In this document: in pieces, positions 11,025-22,069 of the stretch | How the letters are laid out: each line of letters starts with the position of its first letter | Numbering within the stretch: the first letter of the stretch is position 1 | DNA from: Epiperipatus broadwayi | Taxonomy: Eukaryota > Onychophora > Udeonychophora > Euonychophora > Peripatidae | Assembly (NCBI GenBank): GCA_028023455.1 | Contig: JAQFVV010012400.1 | Location: forward strand, 18,439,990 to 18,503,989 | Length of the DNA stretch: 64,000 nt | Direction: 5' to 3' | Translations under genes and position numbers: made by a program | Notes under the pieces: model-generated | Database searches by the model: none | Seen by the model: only the letters and a program-made list of their open reading frames with translations | What the model was told of the DNA's origin: nothing

Positions 11025-13742
11025 TGTAACGTCAGAATCGTCTATCTCGCTAACACACTGCATAATTCAAACCCCAGACACTAAACTGAACATTCTAGGA
11101 GGGGTTGCCTTCTAGATATACTAAGTTCGAATCTAAAGTCCAAATTTCACAGCGCCACCTACGTGATAACGCATCTGATGCTACAACTAGTATAACCTTT
11201 TACCGGTGCCTGGTGGTCAGGGAGAAACAAAAGACTCTATACTAAGATAAGTTTGGGTGGCTACTTAACGTCTATGGATTTATAAAAGAAATGCAGAAAA
11301 TATATATACATAGACCGAGACAGTGATAGGAATCAAATAAAATAAGAGACAAAATTTAGTTTTAAATAATTTCACACAATTTATTTATATATATAAAACG
11401 CCACTGTCTGCTTATATGAGACAGGGACGCGTATTAAATAATTGTTGGCATTTATATTTCAGTAATGACAAAAAGGTTTTAAAACAGAGTGATATATTCT
11501 ATTCCTCAGGCTAATAGCGTTACGATAATGTGCTTGACAAGATAGGAACATGTGCGAGGTGCTTTGAGTAAATAGACAAGTTTAAGACAATATTTGAAAT
11601 TAAATGTTCTAAAATATTTATTGATTTCGAGAATAGTAACGGACTAAAGCTTACTAAGCAAACGTGGGAATGGGATCAAAGCATTTATTTGAGAATAATA
11701 ATAGATTTGTATTAGGAGGTCAGTATTGCTGATAGTGAATTTATAAAGTTGGAGGGTGTGACTCATTTAAGTCACAGATGCTTTGTAAAATAATTATAAA
11801 ATGAAACAATATTGAAGATCCGGAATAATTACGGAGGGCATCTTGCCGCTAACCCGTAGGAAAGTATTTTGACAAACAGCCGAAACTTAGCGACTGTGTG
11901 ACGATTGCGTTTAATTCCCAGGGGTGTCATTGGTGAACACCCTCTGCCTGGAAACTTGCAATAAGCGAAAAGAACGGACTTTGCCGTGTAAAGAATCCTT
12001 GGAAAAATAAAACCAAGCGGTCTCAACAACCAATTCATGTACCAGCAATACGAGACTAATGTATATAAAAACATACTAAATGAGTTTTACTTGGATTAAG
12101 AGAAATGCCCAATCAAATTCCCCTAAATTCATTTAAGAGGGTCTGCACATTCTCGACGTCAATGATGAACTTTATAATGAAAGTAGAACACGGTAATTAA
12201 AATAGGAAAATGCATGCTTGCGGGTTTGAAAAGTAAGTATAGATTTATATATGCAATCATGCATTTGGGGACACATTTAATCATTGACTTCGCACATACT
12301 CTTATATTAGATTAAAATCAATAACATGTAGATTTTAAACTATGTGATTATGTTACATTAAAGAAAAGAATCGCCTCGAACGAGTGATTTGCAAGACAAT
12401 AAAATTGGAAAATTATAAATTTAAAATATGCCTTAATAGCGGCGTCTTATTTTCAATAGAGGGAATAGTTCACTCGGTCAAAGACGATTCTGACACATTA
12501 TCATAATAAAATAAAAGAAAGCTTTATAAATAGAAAATATTAACCCAAGGATAGAGAGCAAAATGTTGAGCATATTTAAACACACAAAATAAATACACAA
12601 TGAAGTTGTGAAATATAAGAAAACAATGTTAAATAGCTATAGCATGTTAGTTAGTGATCACAAGAGCTCTTGGGTTAATTTAGGTTACCTCTGGAGAAGC
12701 ATTTGCAGGTAGATGTTCGGCAGGTTTTATAATTCAGCAGCAAAATCTGGAATGTTCATATTTTGGCAGCGGCAGCAGCAGTTCCGGGATCCCTGTGATA
12801 ATTTCTGATGGTATGGAGCAGCGGCTGGCTATTCTGAGGGGACATAGCCATCGTAAACGCCTCTACTCGGACATGTCAAGGTTAGCAAATTATTAGAATT
12901 TTAGAACAACTCAGAATTCTTTAGAAGCTTAGAATAACTCAGAAACCTTTTTACAACTCAGAATTCTTTAGAAGCTTAGAATGGAGAACAAAAGAAAAAC
13001 ATCCTTTTTATAGTAAAATTTAACAATAGACTTGTCCTGGAGCGTACAAAATTACTGGACTTATCTGCTGTAATTAAATCTATCTGAATGTCTAAAGGAA
13101 TTCAACATTAATTAATTTCTTTTGTTAACTTCCCGTCGACATTCGAATTACAAACTAGATTTAATTAAAATTACTGCTACTAATTAAAGAAAACTTAAGT
13201 GGACAGCTGCTGTTTTTAGATAAACTTATATAATTAAACTATTGTCCCTCATTTATTTTAACAGAAATATTTGGGATGATTTTTATTAAATAAAACGAAA
13301 ATTATTTTATTTTAAATTGTAATATTTGAATCTATCTACTAAACGAATATTTACTAAATGAATTTTATTTTAAATCAAAATATATTACGATGGTAATATA
13401 TTTGTAAATAGATCCAAACAAAATAACTAACAATTTATAATTTTGATATGTTTTAAAATGGATATCATAGTGTGTGCGCAATTACGACTTATATAACTTA
13501 CTTTTTAATAAATGTAAATTATGTGAACAAATACATAATTCATAATATTTTATTTTATTTGGGAATAAGTTATATATATAATACGAGCATTGTGCTCGTG
13601 GTTTAAAATTAGGCGGGATTTTCGGTATATAAGTGTATGGCAGACACACTACGATATATTGGGGTTCAAACTAAGGTATGAGGGTAGGAAGTAGGTGAGA
13701 AAAGGTGAAATGAAGATCTGCAAAGCAGACCTTACTGTTTCA
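11025..13742 (+). mobile_element. 2.7-kb insertion with TG…CA ends and 4-bp target duplication (solo-LTR-like)
   Basis: The RTE frame is broken at GATATAT/TGTAACGTCAG and resumes at …ACTGTTTCA/ATATTAAAAG. The uninterrupted sister copy at 56300-56320 reads GATATATTAAAAGAAG, which proves an insertion flanked by a duplicated ATAT (11021-11024 and 13743-13746). TG…CA ends with a 4-6 base duplication are the rule for LTR elements. A TATA-like TATATAA (13626-13632) lies 110 bases from the right end, as expected in an LTR. No gag or pol reading frame is present, so a solo LTR with a very long U3 is the best guess. Strand is assigned from the TATA box only. It is visibly richer in G/C than its surroundings. 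Confidence 0.7.
12899..12982. repeat. Direct duplication inside the 2.7-kb insertion
   Basis: CAACTCAGAATTCTTTAGAAGCTTAGAA occurs at 12906-12933 and again at 12954-12981, a 48-base period, with a partial third unit (AGAATAACTCAGAAACC) between. A separate inverted pair, GTCAGAATCGTCT (11031-11043) and AGACGATTCTGAC (12482-12494), lies in the same insertion. Confidence 0.9.
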
Positions 13743-14339
13743 ATATTAAAAGAAGCAGGTGAAGAAACAGAAAAAATATTAGCAAAGTTATATACCAAAT
13801 GTCTAAATGATAAAGATGTACCGGATGATTGGAAGAATGCAGTAATAATATTAATATTTAAAAAAGGTGATAAAGAAGATATTAGAAATTACAGACCTAT
13901 CAGCCTTTTATCAGTTTTATATAAAATTTTTACCAAGATAATTACAACTCGTCTACAGAGAACCTTGGATTTTCACCAACCAAGAGAACAAGCTGGATTT
14001 AAAAGTGGTTTTAGTACAGTAGATCATATTCAAGTATTGAGAGAAGTTATAGAAAGGACAAATGAATATGAGTTGTCATTATGTTTTGGATTTGTAGATT
14101 ATGAAAGGGCATTTGATTCTATAAACATTTCTTCAGTGATTAAAGCATTGGATCATCAAGGTATAGATCCAGGATATTGTCATATTTTAAAGAATATTTA
14201 TAAAAATGCAACAGCAACAATTAGATTACATAATGATACTGGGAAAGTCAACATTGAGAAAGGTGTAAGACAAGGTGACTCCATATCTCCAAAACTTTTT
14301 ACAGCAGTGCTGCAAGAAGTATTTTGTGGATTAAAATGA
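13743..14339 (+). pseudogene. RTE reverse transcriptase, central part
   Basis: The frame resumes at ILKEAGEETEKILAKLYTKC. Motifs: W-K-N-A-V-I-I-L-I-F-K-K-G-D, then NYRPISLLSVLYKIFTKIIT, EQAGFKSGFSTVDHIQVLRE (the Q-A-G-F-x-x-x-x-S-T-x-D-H box), FGFVDYERAFDSI (catalytic Asp, box A) and EKGVRQGDSISPKLFT (box B). A TGA at 14337 interrupts the frame where sister copies have TGG or CGG. An open frame appearing to start at 13695 takes its first residues from the inserted element. Confidence 0.9.
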
Positions 14340-15152
14340 GAAACTAAAGGAGTGAAAGTAAATGGAGATTATTTAAGTCATTTAGATTTCGCAGATGATG
14401 TAGTTGTTTTTGCAAATAATGCTTCCGAGCTGCAGGAAATGTTGCAGGAGTTATCAGATGAAAGTAGGAAAGTAGGACTAAAGATAAATGTTAAAAAGAC
14501 TAAAGTAATGTTTAATCGATTTGCTCAAAATATGAAAATAAAGATTGATTATGATGAATTAGAAGAAGTTAACAGTTACAAATACCTTGGTCAGATTATT
14601 AATACAGATGGAAACATAATGGAGGAAATTAATCATAGAATTAAACTTGGTTGGAGTGCTTTTGGTAGAAATAACTTGATATTAAAAGGAAATATGCCTA
14701 TGTGTTTGAAAAGAAAGGTTTTTAACAAATGTGTTTTACCAGTTCTTACTTATGGATCTGAGACTTGGACACTTAATAGAAGATCAATACAGAGACTTCA
14801 GACCACTCAAAGAAGTATGGAGAGATGTATGTTGGGAGTAACAAGAAGAGATCGAAAACGCAATGTATGGGTAAGAGAACAAACAGGTGTTACTGACCTC
14901 ATTGAAAAAATTAAAAGATTGAAGTGGAGTTGGGCTGGACATATTGCTAGAAGAGATGATAATAGATGGACAATTGAAATTTTAAACTGGATTCCAAGAG
15001 ATTGTAAAAGACCCAGAAGGAGACCACATGTAAGATGGATGGATGAAATAAGAAAATGTGTAGGGGTGATGTGGAGAAGAGAAGCTAAAGATCGGAGAAG
15101 ATGGATTAAACTTGGAGAGACCTTCATCCTGCAGTGGATTGATAATGGTTGA
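14340..15152 (+). pseudogene. RTE reverse transcriptase box C and C-terminal domain
   Basis: Continues the same frame after the TGA: LSHLDFADDVVVFANN contains F-A-D-D (box C). LKINVKKTKVMFNRF is the 'L-x-I-N-x-x-K-T-K-V-M' region and SYKYLGQIINTDGN the thumb-side motif. The C-terminal region contains RRSIQRLQTTQRSMERCMLG, KRLKWSWAGHIARRDD and WIPRDCKRPRRRPHVRWMDE, features shared by RTE proteins of many animals. It stops at 15150, a few bases before the (ATG)-rich 3' terminus. Apart from the TGA before it, this segment is open for 266 codons, so copy A is a fairly recent insertion. Confidence 0.9.
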
Positions 15153-15172
15153 TAATGATGATGATGATGCTA

Positions 15173-17580
15173 TATAATTACTAACCTGTATTCGCTATTT
15201 GTGTGTTATTACTAACAAATTGTTTATATTTGAAAAGTTAAAATTTTCTATACATTCAACATTTACTGATAGATAATGAAATAGTCCAATAAATTATCAC
15301 ATCTAGTATGCAATCATTACAAATCTTCAGACGAATAGAAAGTATAAATATTTATTTCAGTTTATTATTCATTTGTTAATTTAATGTTATAAATATTATT
15401 TATGAATATTAAAATTCTCTTAGTATTATTTCATATAAAAGTAATAAAAAGGTTAATTCAATATTAAAACACAGTTAACATGAAGTCTGACCATGATGGA
15501 AGAGGATAACTGTTTTGTATCAGTGTGGCATTCTCTGTTAAGAAATGGAGTTTGAATTATGGGGATGATTACATACAGTAATACTCGTCCATGAAAGATA
15601 AATGTATGAGTTTTAATAGTCATTTATTTAATTATATGTCAATTGCATATATTTGATTTTATAGTAGATATATACCCCCAAATAGGAATGAAGAGAGTAA
15701 TTAATTATTTGACTTACTATATCCCAGATATTTTGGGGATCTGGTAATGCTTAGCAGAATAAATACTTAATAATAATTTATTATAAAACTTAAATCTTTC
15801 TAACAATGTAACTCAAAAGCAAAAACTCAAAAGTTACCTATGAGTAATAGAACCTGTCATCATATCAATTTATCAGCTTGTCAGAATCTTCTTCTACACC
15901 CATTATTTTCCAATTACATCTCATCAAAATCATACAAACCAAAATTTAAATCATATATTCAAATGTTTCAATAAAACAATACACTTTTGAACTAGTACAT
16001 ATGTTTTTATTTTTGAAATAATGCCCAACATGAGATTTTCTATCCCATTAGACTTTTGAACTGGTACAGAGATTATTCTTCTTGAAATTTGGGTCACAAT
16101 AAAAATAATCACTATGTGTATGTTTTATGAACAGGGTCATAAAAATACAATTATTGAGGGATGTAACATATTGGCATGATAAAATAATACAGTGATCTAA
16201 AAAACTAACACTTGAACGTACATATATGCATATGTGTGTGTATTTTATTATTAATCATAAAATAGTATATATAAACGCTTGTCTTTTTTTAAATAGTAAT
16301 AAATAAAAATACAAGATATGTTAAAATTAGAATATGAGTCATGATAACCCAATAAATCATACAAAATAATTCATTGTTGTTGAAAACTGGTAGAGTAAAA
16401 AGTAAAGAGTTGTAATTCTTTGAACAATTCACTATGGGAAGCTAAGTAAAACATTTTCAGGAAATTTCTGGTGGTGTTTGATCTAGGATAATTATTATGC
16501 TTGGCATTACTTGAGACAGTCAGAGACATCAAATTACTAATGTATATTTCTGCACCTAATGTAAGATGTAAACCTAAATGATGCTTTCAAATGTCTATTT
16601 AGTCAAAGAGTATGTCCACACAAGTTTAGTTCATTGTCACATACATTTATACAGCATCAAAAGTATAAGTCCAGATCATGTATATTGTTTTTATATTTAT
16701 TATTCCTGGTTTTCTAATTATTATTATCCTTTTAAATTACAGGAAGTTGTATCCTTAGTAACTGGCATCATCTAAAAATCCAAATCATAATCTGAAGCTG
16801 TTGATTGGTTGATTCAAGTATAAAATCAGGAAATTAGAAACTGTTACATTGTTTTCTATACATCAGTATATATGTTGACGTATAAAATAAGAACTATATT
16901 ATTTAAACTCAATTTTGTCACTGCATTTCAGTTGGAACATGATTGAAGTCATTGCTGTTTGATTACAAATATTAATCATTATGATATATTTATAAATTGT
17001 AATAGTTAATTATTTGAAATATATTATAAATGATAAGATTCTATTAAAAAAATACTTTAAGATATGTGAACTTTATTAGTTTTAAAATAGTGTTTACTGA
17101 ATGATAAATAAAAGTCATTTGAAGTTGATTTGAAAAAGTATTTAATGCATAGTTTATAGTTTTATTAATGACATGATTTGAAGATTCCTTTTATTGATTT
17201 AGTTCAGACATCTAATTTATTTAATAGCAAAGACTTGTAGAAAATATTTAAAATTATCTGGATATCCATCCAGGCTTGTTCATGTATATTTTATGGTTTT
17301 TATGTAATGGAATAGAAAAAAGTTATTACTGATTAATCTGAGTCATTTGAAATAACAACCATAATAAATAGGAATGGATACTGATCTACTTGACAAGCTA
17401 CATTCCATTTTCTTTTTAATTGTTTCTTTAAAACACTTCTTTGGCATCATAAAATAATACTGGAATGAATAATAAATCAATTGAAAAACCTTTGGCTTTT
17501 AAAAAGGGATTTATCATAATTTATATATTCAAAGTGGAATCTAAAAACCTCATTACTTTTCACTGAAGATTTTTTTTTTG
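15173..17580. other. Intron sequence, nothing recognised
   Basis: 2.4 kb of A/T-rich DNA between the RTE copy A and the SINE. Open frames are short and have no family likeness. A GGAGTTTGAATTATGG string near 15546 faintly resembles a tRNA B box but has no matching A box. The stretches 17725-18230, 18655-20455 and 21025-22065 further on are likewise without recognised content. Confidence 0.6.
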
Positions 17581-17592
17581 CCAACTTTGAGT

Positions 17593-17709
17593 ATTATTAT
17601 TTTTTTTGTTTAAAGTGTCATAGCATCGGCCGGGATGCGAACCCGCAACCCGGGCAACTGCCTGCAAGTGCAAGGCAGTCACGCTAACCTCTCGACCACC
17701 AATGCAAGA
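17593..17709 (-). mobile_element. tRNA-derived SINE with 11-bp target duplication
   Basis: On the minus strand the body reads GCATTGGTGGTCGAGAGGTTAGCGTGAC…GGGTTGCGGGTTCGCATCCCGGCCGATGC: A box, B box (GGTTCGCATCC), an extra arm and an acceptor stem (GCATTGG/CCGATGC) of a Ser/Leu-type tRNA. The tail is TATGACAC followed by an A-rich stretch with AAT repeats. The insertion is flanked by CAACTTTGAGT at 17582-17592 and 17710-17720, a target duplication that marks LINE-driven retrotransposition. The 9-11 base anticodon loop is not that of a working tRNA. Confidence 0.88.
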
Positions 17710-18231
17710 CAACTTTGAGTTTTATTTGTCTTCAATTTCTTTTTGGATTTGGAACATTGGGATAGGGGAGAGTGGAAAAGTGAGTGGGGAATACAGTCAA
17801 TTCTATGTTTTCAAGGTTTCTTTGGATTTCTCATCATAATATTACTTAATATTGACTTACAAAATTAATTGATGTATAATTTCAAATAACAACTTTTAGT
17901 ATTTGTAACTGACAGATTTCTTTTGAAAATTTTAGTTCTTATTATTTGGCTTTAAAAAATTTTTAATTTCTCATTTGCTTTTTAAAAAGAGGAAAGAGGA
18001 AGAGTGTGGGGAGAAAGATGGTGAATTGAAGAGTCTTGTCAACTTTCACAAAACAATAGTTGTTAGCTACATTTAATACAAATCAAACCAATAATCCAAA
18101 TAAAATTGAATTGGTTAGCTTTGAAACAACAACGAATTAACGAAAAAGCTTAAAAAATAAAACATATTTTATACTGATTTGAATTCCAACTAACTACCCT
18201 CATAATTAAACAAAGCAAAACTCTCTCCATA

Positions 18232-18650
18232 CAGTAGTGCCACCCTGTGTTAACCAGAGTAATCAATGGATGCCAGAAGGCTTGGGCATAAAATCCCTAT
18301 CTAATGCCTACTCATCCAATATCCCTAGACTAGTTTCTGGCTTATGGCCATCATCAGTGAGGAGCTTTGGATCTGAGAGCACTACATCTAGATCTTAGGA
18401 TCTAATGCAACCCTCCAGCAACCACCTTTTATCTCTACATAACTATAAAATTATGAGAATGAAATTGAAAATGCAAAAATATTTTCAACCTAAGCTCAAT
18501 AGCTTATATAGTCATATGGGTCTTAACTCAGTTCAGCGCTCATACATTTTGGTGTCTTTGGCTCTTTAACAACCATAGCCACCACTATCTTATTAGGCAG
18601 GATTGGTGCTAAACCATTTATAAACAATTATGTGCTAGTATGAGATGGTG
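18232..18650 (+). repeat. Interspersed repeat family P, copy 2
   Basis: The best-preserved copy: CATACAGTAGTGCCACC…AGTAATCAATGGATGCCAGAAGGC…CCTACTCATCCAATATCCCTAGACTAGTTTCTGGC…CTACATCTAGATCTTAGGATCTAATGCAACCCTCCAGC…ACATTTTGGTGTCTTTGG…TTAGGCAGGATTGGTGCTAAACC. It is followed by TAATGGTTTAACACC, an inverted match to GTGCTAAACCATTTA in its right part, suggesting a short hairpin terminus. Confidence 0.85.
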
Positions 18651-20459
18651 ATAATGTGATGCTTAATGGTTTAACACCCTCATAATTGTTTTTTTTTTTG
18701 ACTTTACAAAAAATCCAAAAAATAAAAGGCATTATCACTTTCATTTTGAAACAAGTAATTTATTGGCAGCATGCATAGACAATTCAAAATTGCTCTAAAC
18801 CCTCTTTTACTTTTCTCTTTTCCATCATGGTTGACCCAAAGTTTTTAAATGAAGAATGTAATGAGTTTATTTTTACCTTTTTAAAATCAAACACTAAAAG
18901 AAAAGTAATAAAACAATTTAAATGAATATCTCCAAGTCTAATGTTTCCAGTTGCTTTTAAAAAACATTTTAATAATGTGATCAATAAAAAATGCAAACTT
19001 TATTTTTAAATTAATGTCTAACAACTTTTAAAATGGCTTATTGGAATGAATGGTAGTAGGAAAATGACATTTCCTTTTTATTTTCTAGTTTTCTGTTGTA
19101 TTCTTTTTTAACTGTTTACAGATGTAGATTTTAGGAAAGTAAAGTACATTGAATCTTAAACTATCAATTAATTATCCTAACATTATTTGATAACATAGAT
19201 ACAATGTCTAAAAAAAACAAAGACAAAATGGGATGTAGATAGCTGACTAGATCAGCAACAATTTGTTAATTACAAATACTAAAATAAATATTTTGGAATT
19301 ATACATCAATTAATTTTGTAAGTCAATATCAGAATTATTACAATGAAAAATACAAATAAAGCTTGAAAATTTCTAATTATGGCCCCCTTCCCATTTTCTC
19401 AAAACCAAAGAAGAAATTGAAAAGACAAATAATACTAAAGTTCACAAAAAAGAGATTTGTCACAGAAAAGTTATGAAGAGGTTTTAGATTCCATCTTGAA
19501 TTTATAAATTATATAGTATTACGATAAAGCCTTTTTCCAATTCCAAAGAATCTTCAATTGATCAATTAATTACCCCAGTATCTTTTCATGACTTCAAAGT
19601 AGTGTTTGAAGAAACAATTAAAAAGAAAATGCACTATAAATAACCAAGTATATCAATACCCAGGATTGTGTATTAGTTTCAACTTTGCTTTGCATTCTAT
19701 GACAATTGTTTGGAATCAGTTATAGACTACTTTATGAAATAAACATAAAAATGAGTAATAGAGGTTTGATATCAGCACTCTTTAACTTGAATCAATTAAA
19801 AGAACAATATACAGAATTTATTTAATAACACCAGTCTGTTAATTAATGTTCCAAAACCTTAAATACATTATCAATCAATATAGAACCTTAAAGTATAAAT
19901 TAATTTATATATCTAAGCAGGTTTTTAGTAGAAAGTTGAATTTCATTGTTGAGATGCAATGTGGACTACAATATACTACTGATGCATTTGCTTATTGGAA
20001 AAAATAAAGCATTGACTCATAATTATACAAATACCTAACTAAACTAATTATCTATAGGGTTGTTGTTTTGATCATTTTTATTTATATCAAGCATAAATCT
20101 CCTATTAATATTATATAAAAACACTAAAAAATGATTGAAAGATGCTGAATGAGATTTTTAAAATATATGGATAAAAATATAAAATCAATGTGGTATGTTC
20201 TTAGACTCACCAAATGTAATGTTACTAACTCTATTATCATAAAAACACAATGTTGAATTGAAAATATGAATTAAATAAATAATAATAGATTTCCTAAATA
20301 AAATATTTTTGTTGAATATGAACATGATTTTAAGAAAGAGCAGACTCTATCCATATTATTGAAATTATTTTTATGAAATTCAAAATATGCAATGCTGATT
20401 ATATTTATTAGGAGAATATAGCTAACAATCAAATTCAAAAAAGTAAAGTTTTATAAGAG

Positions 20460-20672
20460 AGATTATAATAGATGAACTAACTGAAGTCTTAAACTGGATT
20501 CCAAAAGATTATAAAAGTCATTAAAAAAAGGTAATTTTTGAGATGGAAGGATGATGTAAATCAAATTGTTGAAGTCATTAGATGAAGAGAAATTTTGGAT
20601 TCAAGAAACTGAATTAAACTTGAAAAGACACTCATCTTATAGTAGATTAATAATGATAAAAATAATGATGAC
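20460..20672 (+). mobile_element. RTE 3' remnant (copy B)
   Basis: CTGAAGTCTTAAACTGGATTCCAAAAGATTATAAAAG…AGATGGAAGGATGATGTAAA…TGGATTCAAGAAACTGAATTAAACTTG…AATAATGATAAAAATAATGATGA follows the last 210 bases of copy A (from ATTTTAAACTGGATTCCAAGAG to the ATG-rich tail), with many substitutions and small gaps. An open frame at 20566-20838 is incidental. Confidence 0.7.
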
Positions 20673-20837
20673 AATGTGCATGAAAGAACTTCTGCACTTA
20701 TACATAACTAATTTTTTTGCTATTACTTTTTTATTATTATATTGTTACTTGCTTGAGAGAACAAGCAATGTTAACATAAAAACATTACTGTACTCCTTTA
20801 TGCACACAAAACAATGGGACACAATATTTTATTTTTA

Positions 20838-21020
20838 ATCTTCCAAATTAACTAACAGATCTGACTATATAACAATCTTCCTCAGAGACTAGATAACAGT
20901 TTTGTTCATCCAAAGGACATCCTTATTTTATATAAAAACATTTTTATTTTTTATCTAGAAAGATAAGTTCTGAGAAAGACTGTTGGGCAGTCAAAATTAC
21001 TTAGTTTGGAAGATTAAGTA
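20838..21020. repeat. Imperfect inverted repeat with GAGAAAGACTGTT motif
   Basis: TAATCTTCCAAATTAACTAACAGATCTGACTA…CAATCTTCCTCAGAG (20836-20887) and AGTTCTGAGAAAGACTGTTGGGCAGTCAAAATTACTTAGTTTGGAAGATTAA (20967-21016) are approximate reverse complements. Similar strings with a CTGARGAAGAC core occur near 880, 30915 and 56047, three of them close to Penelope-like or fold-back sequence, so this may be a terminal piece of such an element. Confidence 0.5.
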
Positions 21021-22069
21021 AATTTTTGTACTGCATTGTTTTAAGTTCATAATTAATGTTTTTTTATATTAGTATTGTTGATACAGTCAATGTAAAAAAG
21101 TTAATGAAAGAAAGGGAGGAACACAGAACAAGTAATATTTAAGCAACACAATTTCCATTCAACTGATTATCTTGAGAGCTTTTTTTTCACTTTCTCAGAT
21201 TATATGATTATTGAACAGTTCTTTTCAACTTTAAAGGTCATAACAAAATGTGGTTTTACTGCTATTTAGTGTACCATAGACTAATGTTAATATGAATATC
21301 TATTATTCAAATTTTCTACTATATGCATAAAATTTTGAGGATGTCTTTTAACTTTCACACTAGACGAGATAGTTTATATTTTTATTTACAAATAAAATAA
21401 AAGGGAAAAAATATTTAATAAATATTCATATATTAATAAGCCTATTTACAGTGAGCTACCTATTTTTTTTTTATTTCAGCAGAATTCGAATTTATAATAA
21501 GGAAGTAAAATATCAATTTTTGAAATTTGGAAAATTCACACACAGAGATTTCAAATTAATGATATCTATATTGTAGTGATTTCAGTTGTTTAAGATAAAA
21601 ATAAAATATTGTGATTGCTTGTTGTCATTCTATTCAAGAATCTTTTTTTTTTTTTTTAACTTTATTAGTAACAAAATATTTCAAGAATAGTTATTTCATT
21701 AAGGCTTTCTTTTTTTAATTTTATTCTTAGGTGTTTTAGAATATAATGTTTAAAACAGTTTTACTATGTGGCTAATGAGCAACTAAGGTACTTGTTGCCA
21801 TTTTCTGTGACTCAGGATATTTTCTGAGCATAAAAATGTTTAGTCTGATTTTGTATCAAATTTCGCCCGGGCAGCCATATTGTTCTTAGAGTGTAAGTTC
21901 AAGGGCTTGAAGGTTTTATTCTTTATATTTTTATTAGGTATTTTTAAATTAATTGTGTCTTTGTGGAATACAAAGCGCGTAAGGTTGAAAAGATGGACAG
22001 TCTCAAAGATATGTGATGAATTTTCCGGGAACAAATTGCAAGTATATAAGTAGGTCAATGTTTAGTTTA

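Larger units (their letters stand above)
9190..15172 (+). mobile_element. RTE-type non-LTR retrotransposon, nearly full length, split by an insertion (copy A)
   Basis: Carries in order an untranslated 5' region (9190-9600), an AP-type endonuclease, a linker, a reverse transcriptase, a C-terminal region and a 3' tail (TGATAATGATGATGATGATGC). (ATG)n-like 3' ends are typical of the RTE clade. A 2.7-kb foreign segment (11025-13742) interrupts the RT region. The coding frame also breaks at 10173 (the poly-T run of TTCTTTTTTTTGAG) and by a TGA at 14337. Parts of the same element recur at 20460, 28310, 32099, 44810, 51145-52920, 55000 and 56270, which allows boundaries to be read by comparison. Without the insertion the element is about 3.3 kb, the expected RTE size. 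Confidence 0.9.

Noticed and set aside
11829-12074. 81-codon frame inside the 2.7-kb insertion
   Set aside because: No recognisable gag, pol or env-type motif; chance frame in a more G/C-rich segment.
17616-17700. Genuine tRNA gene (Ser/Leu type)
   Set aside because: Enlarged anticodon loop, A-rich tail and an 11-bp target duplication show it is a SINE; the same applies to 53763-53847.
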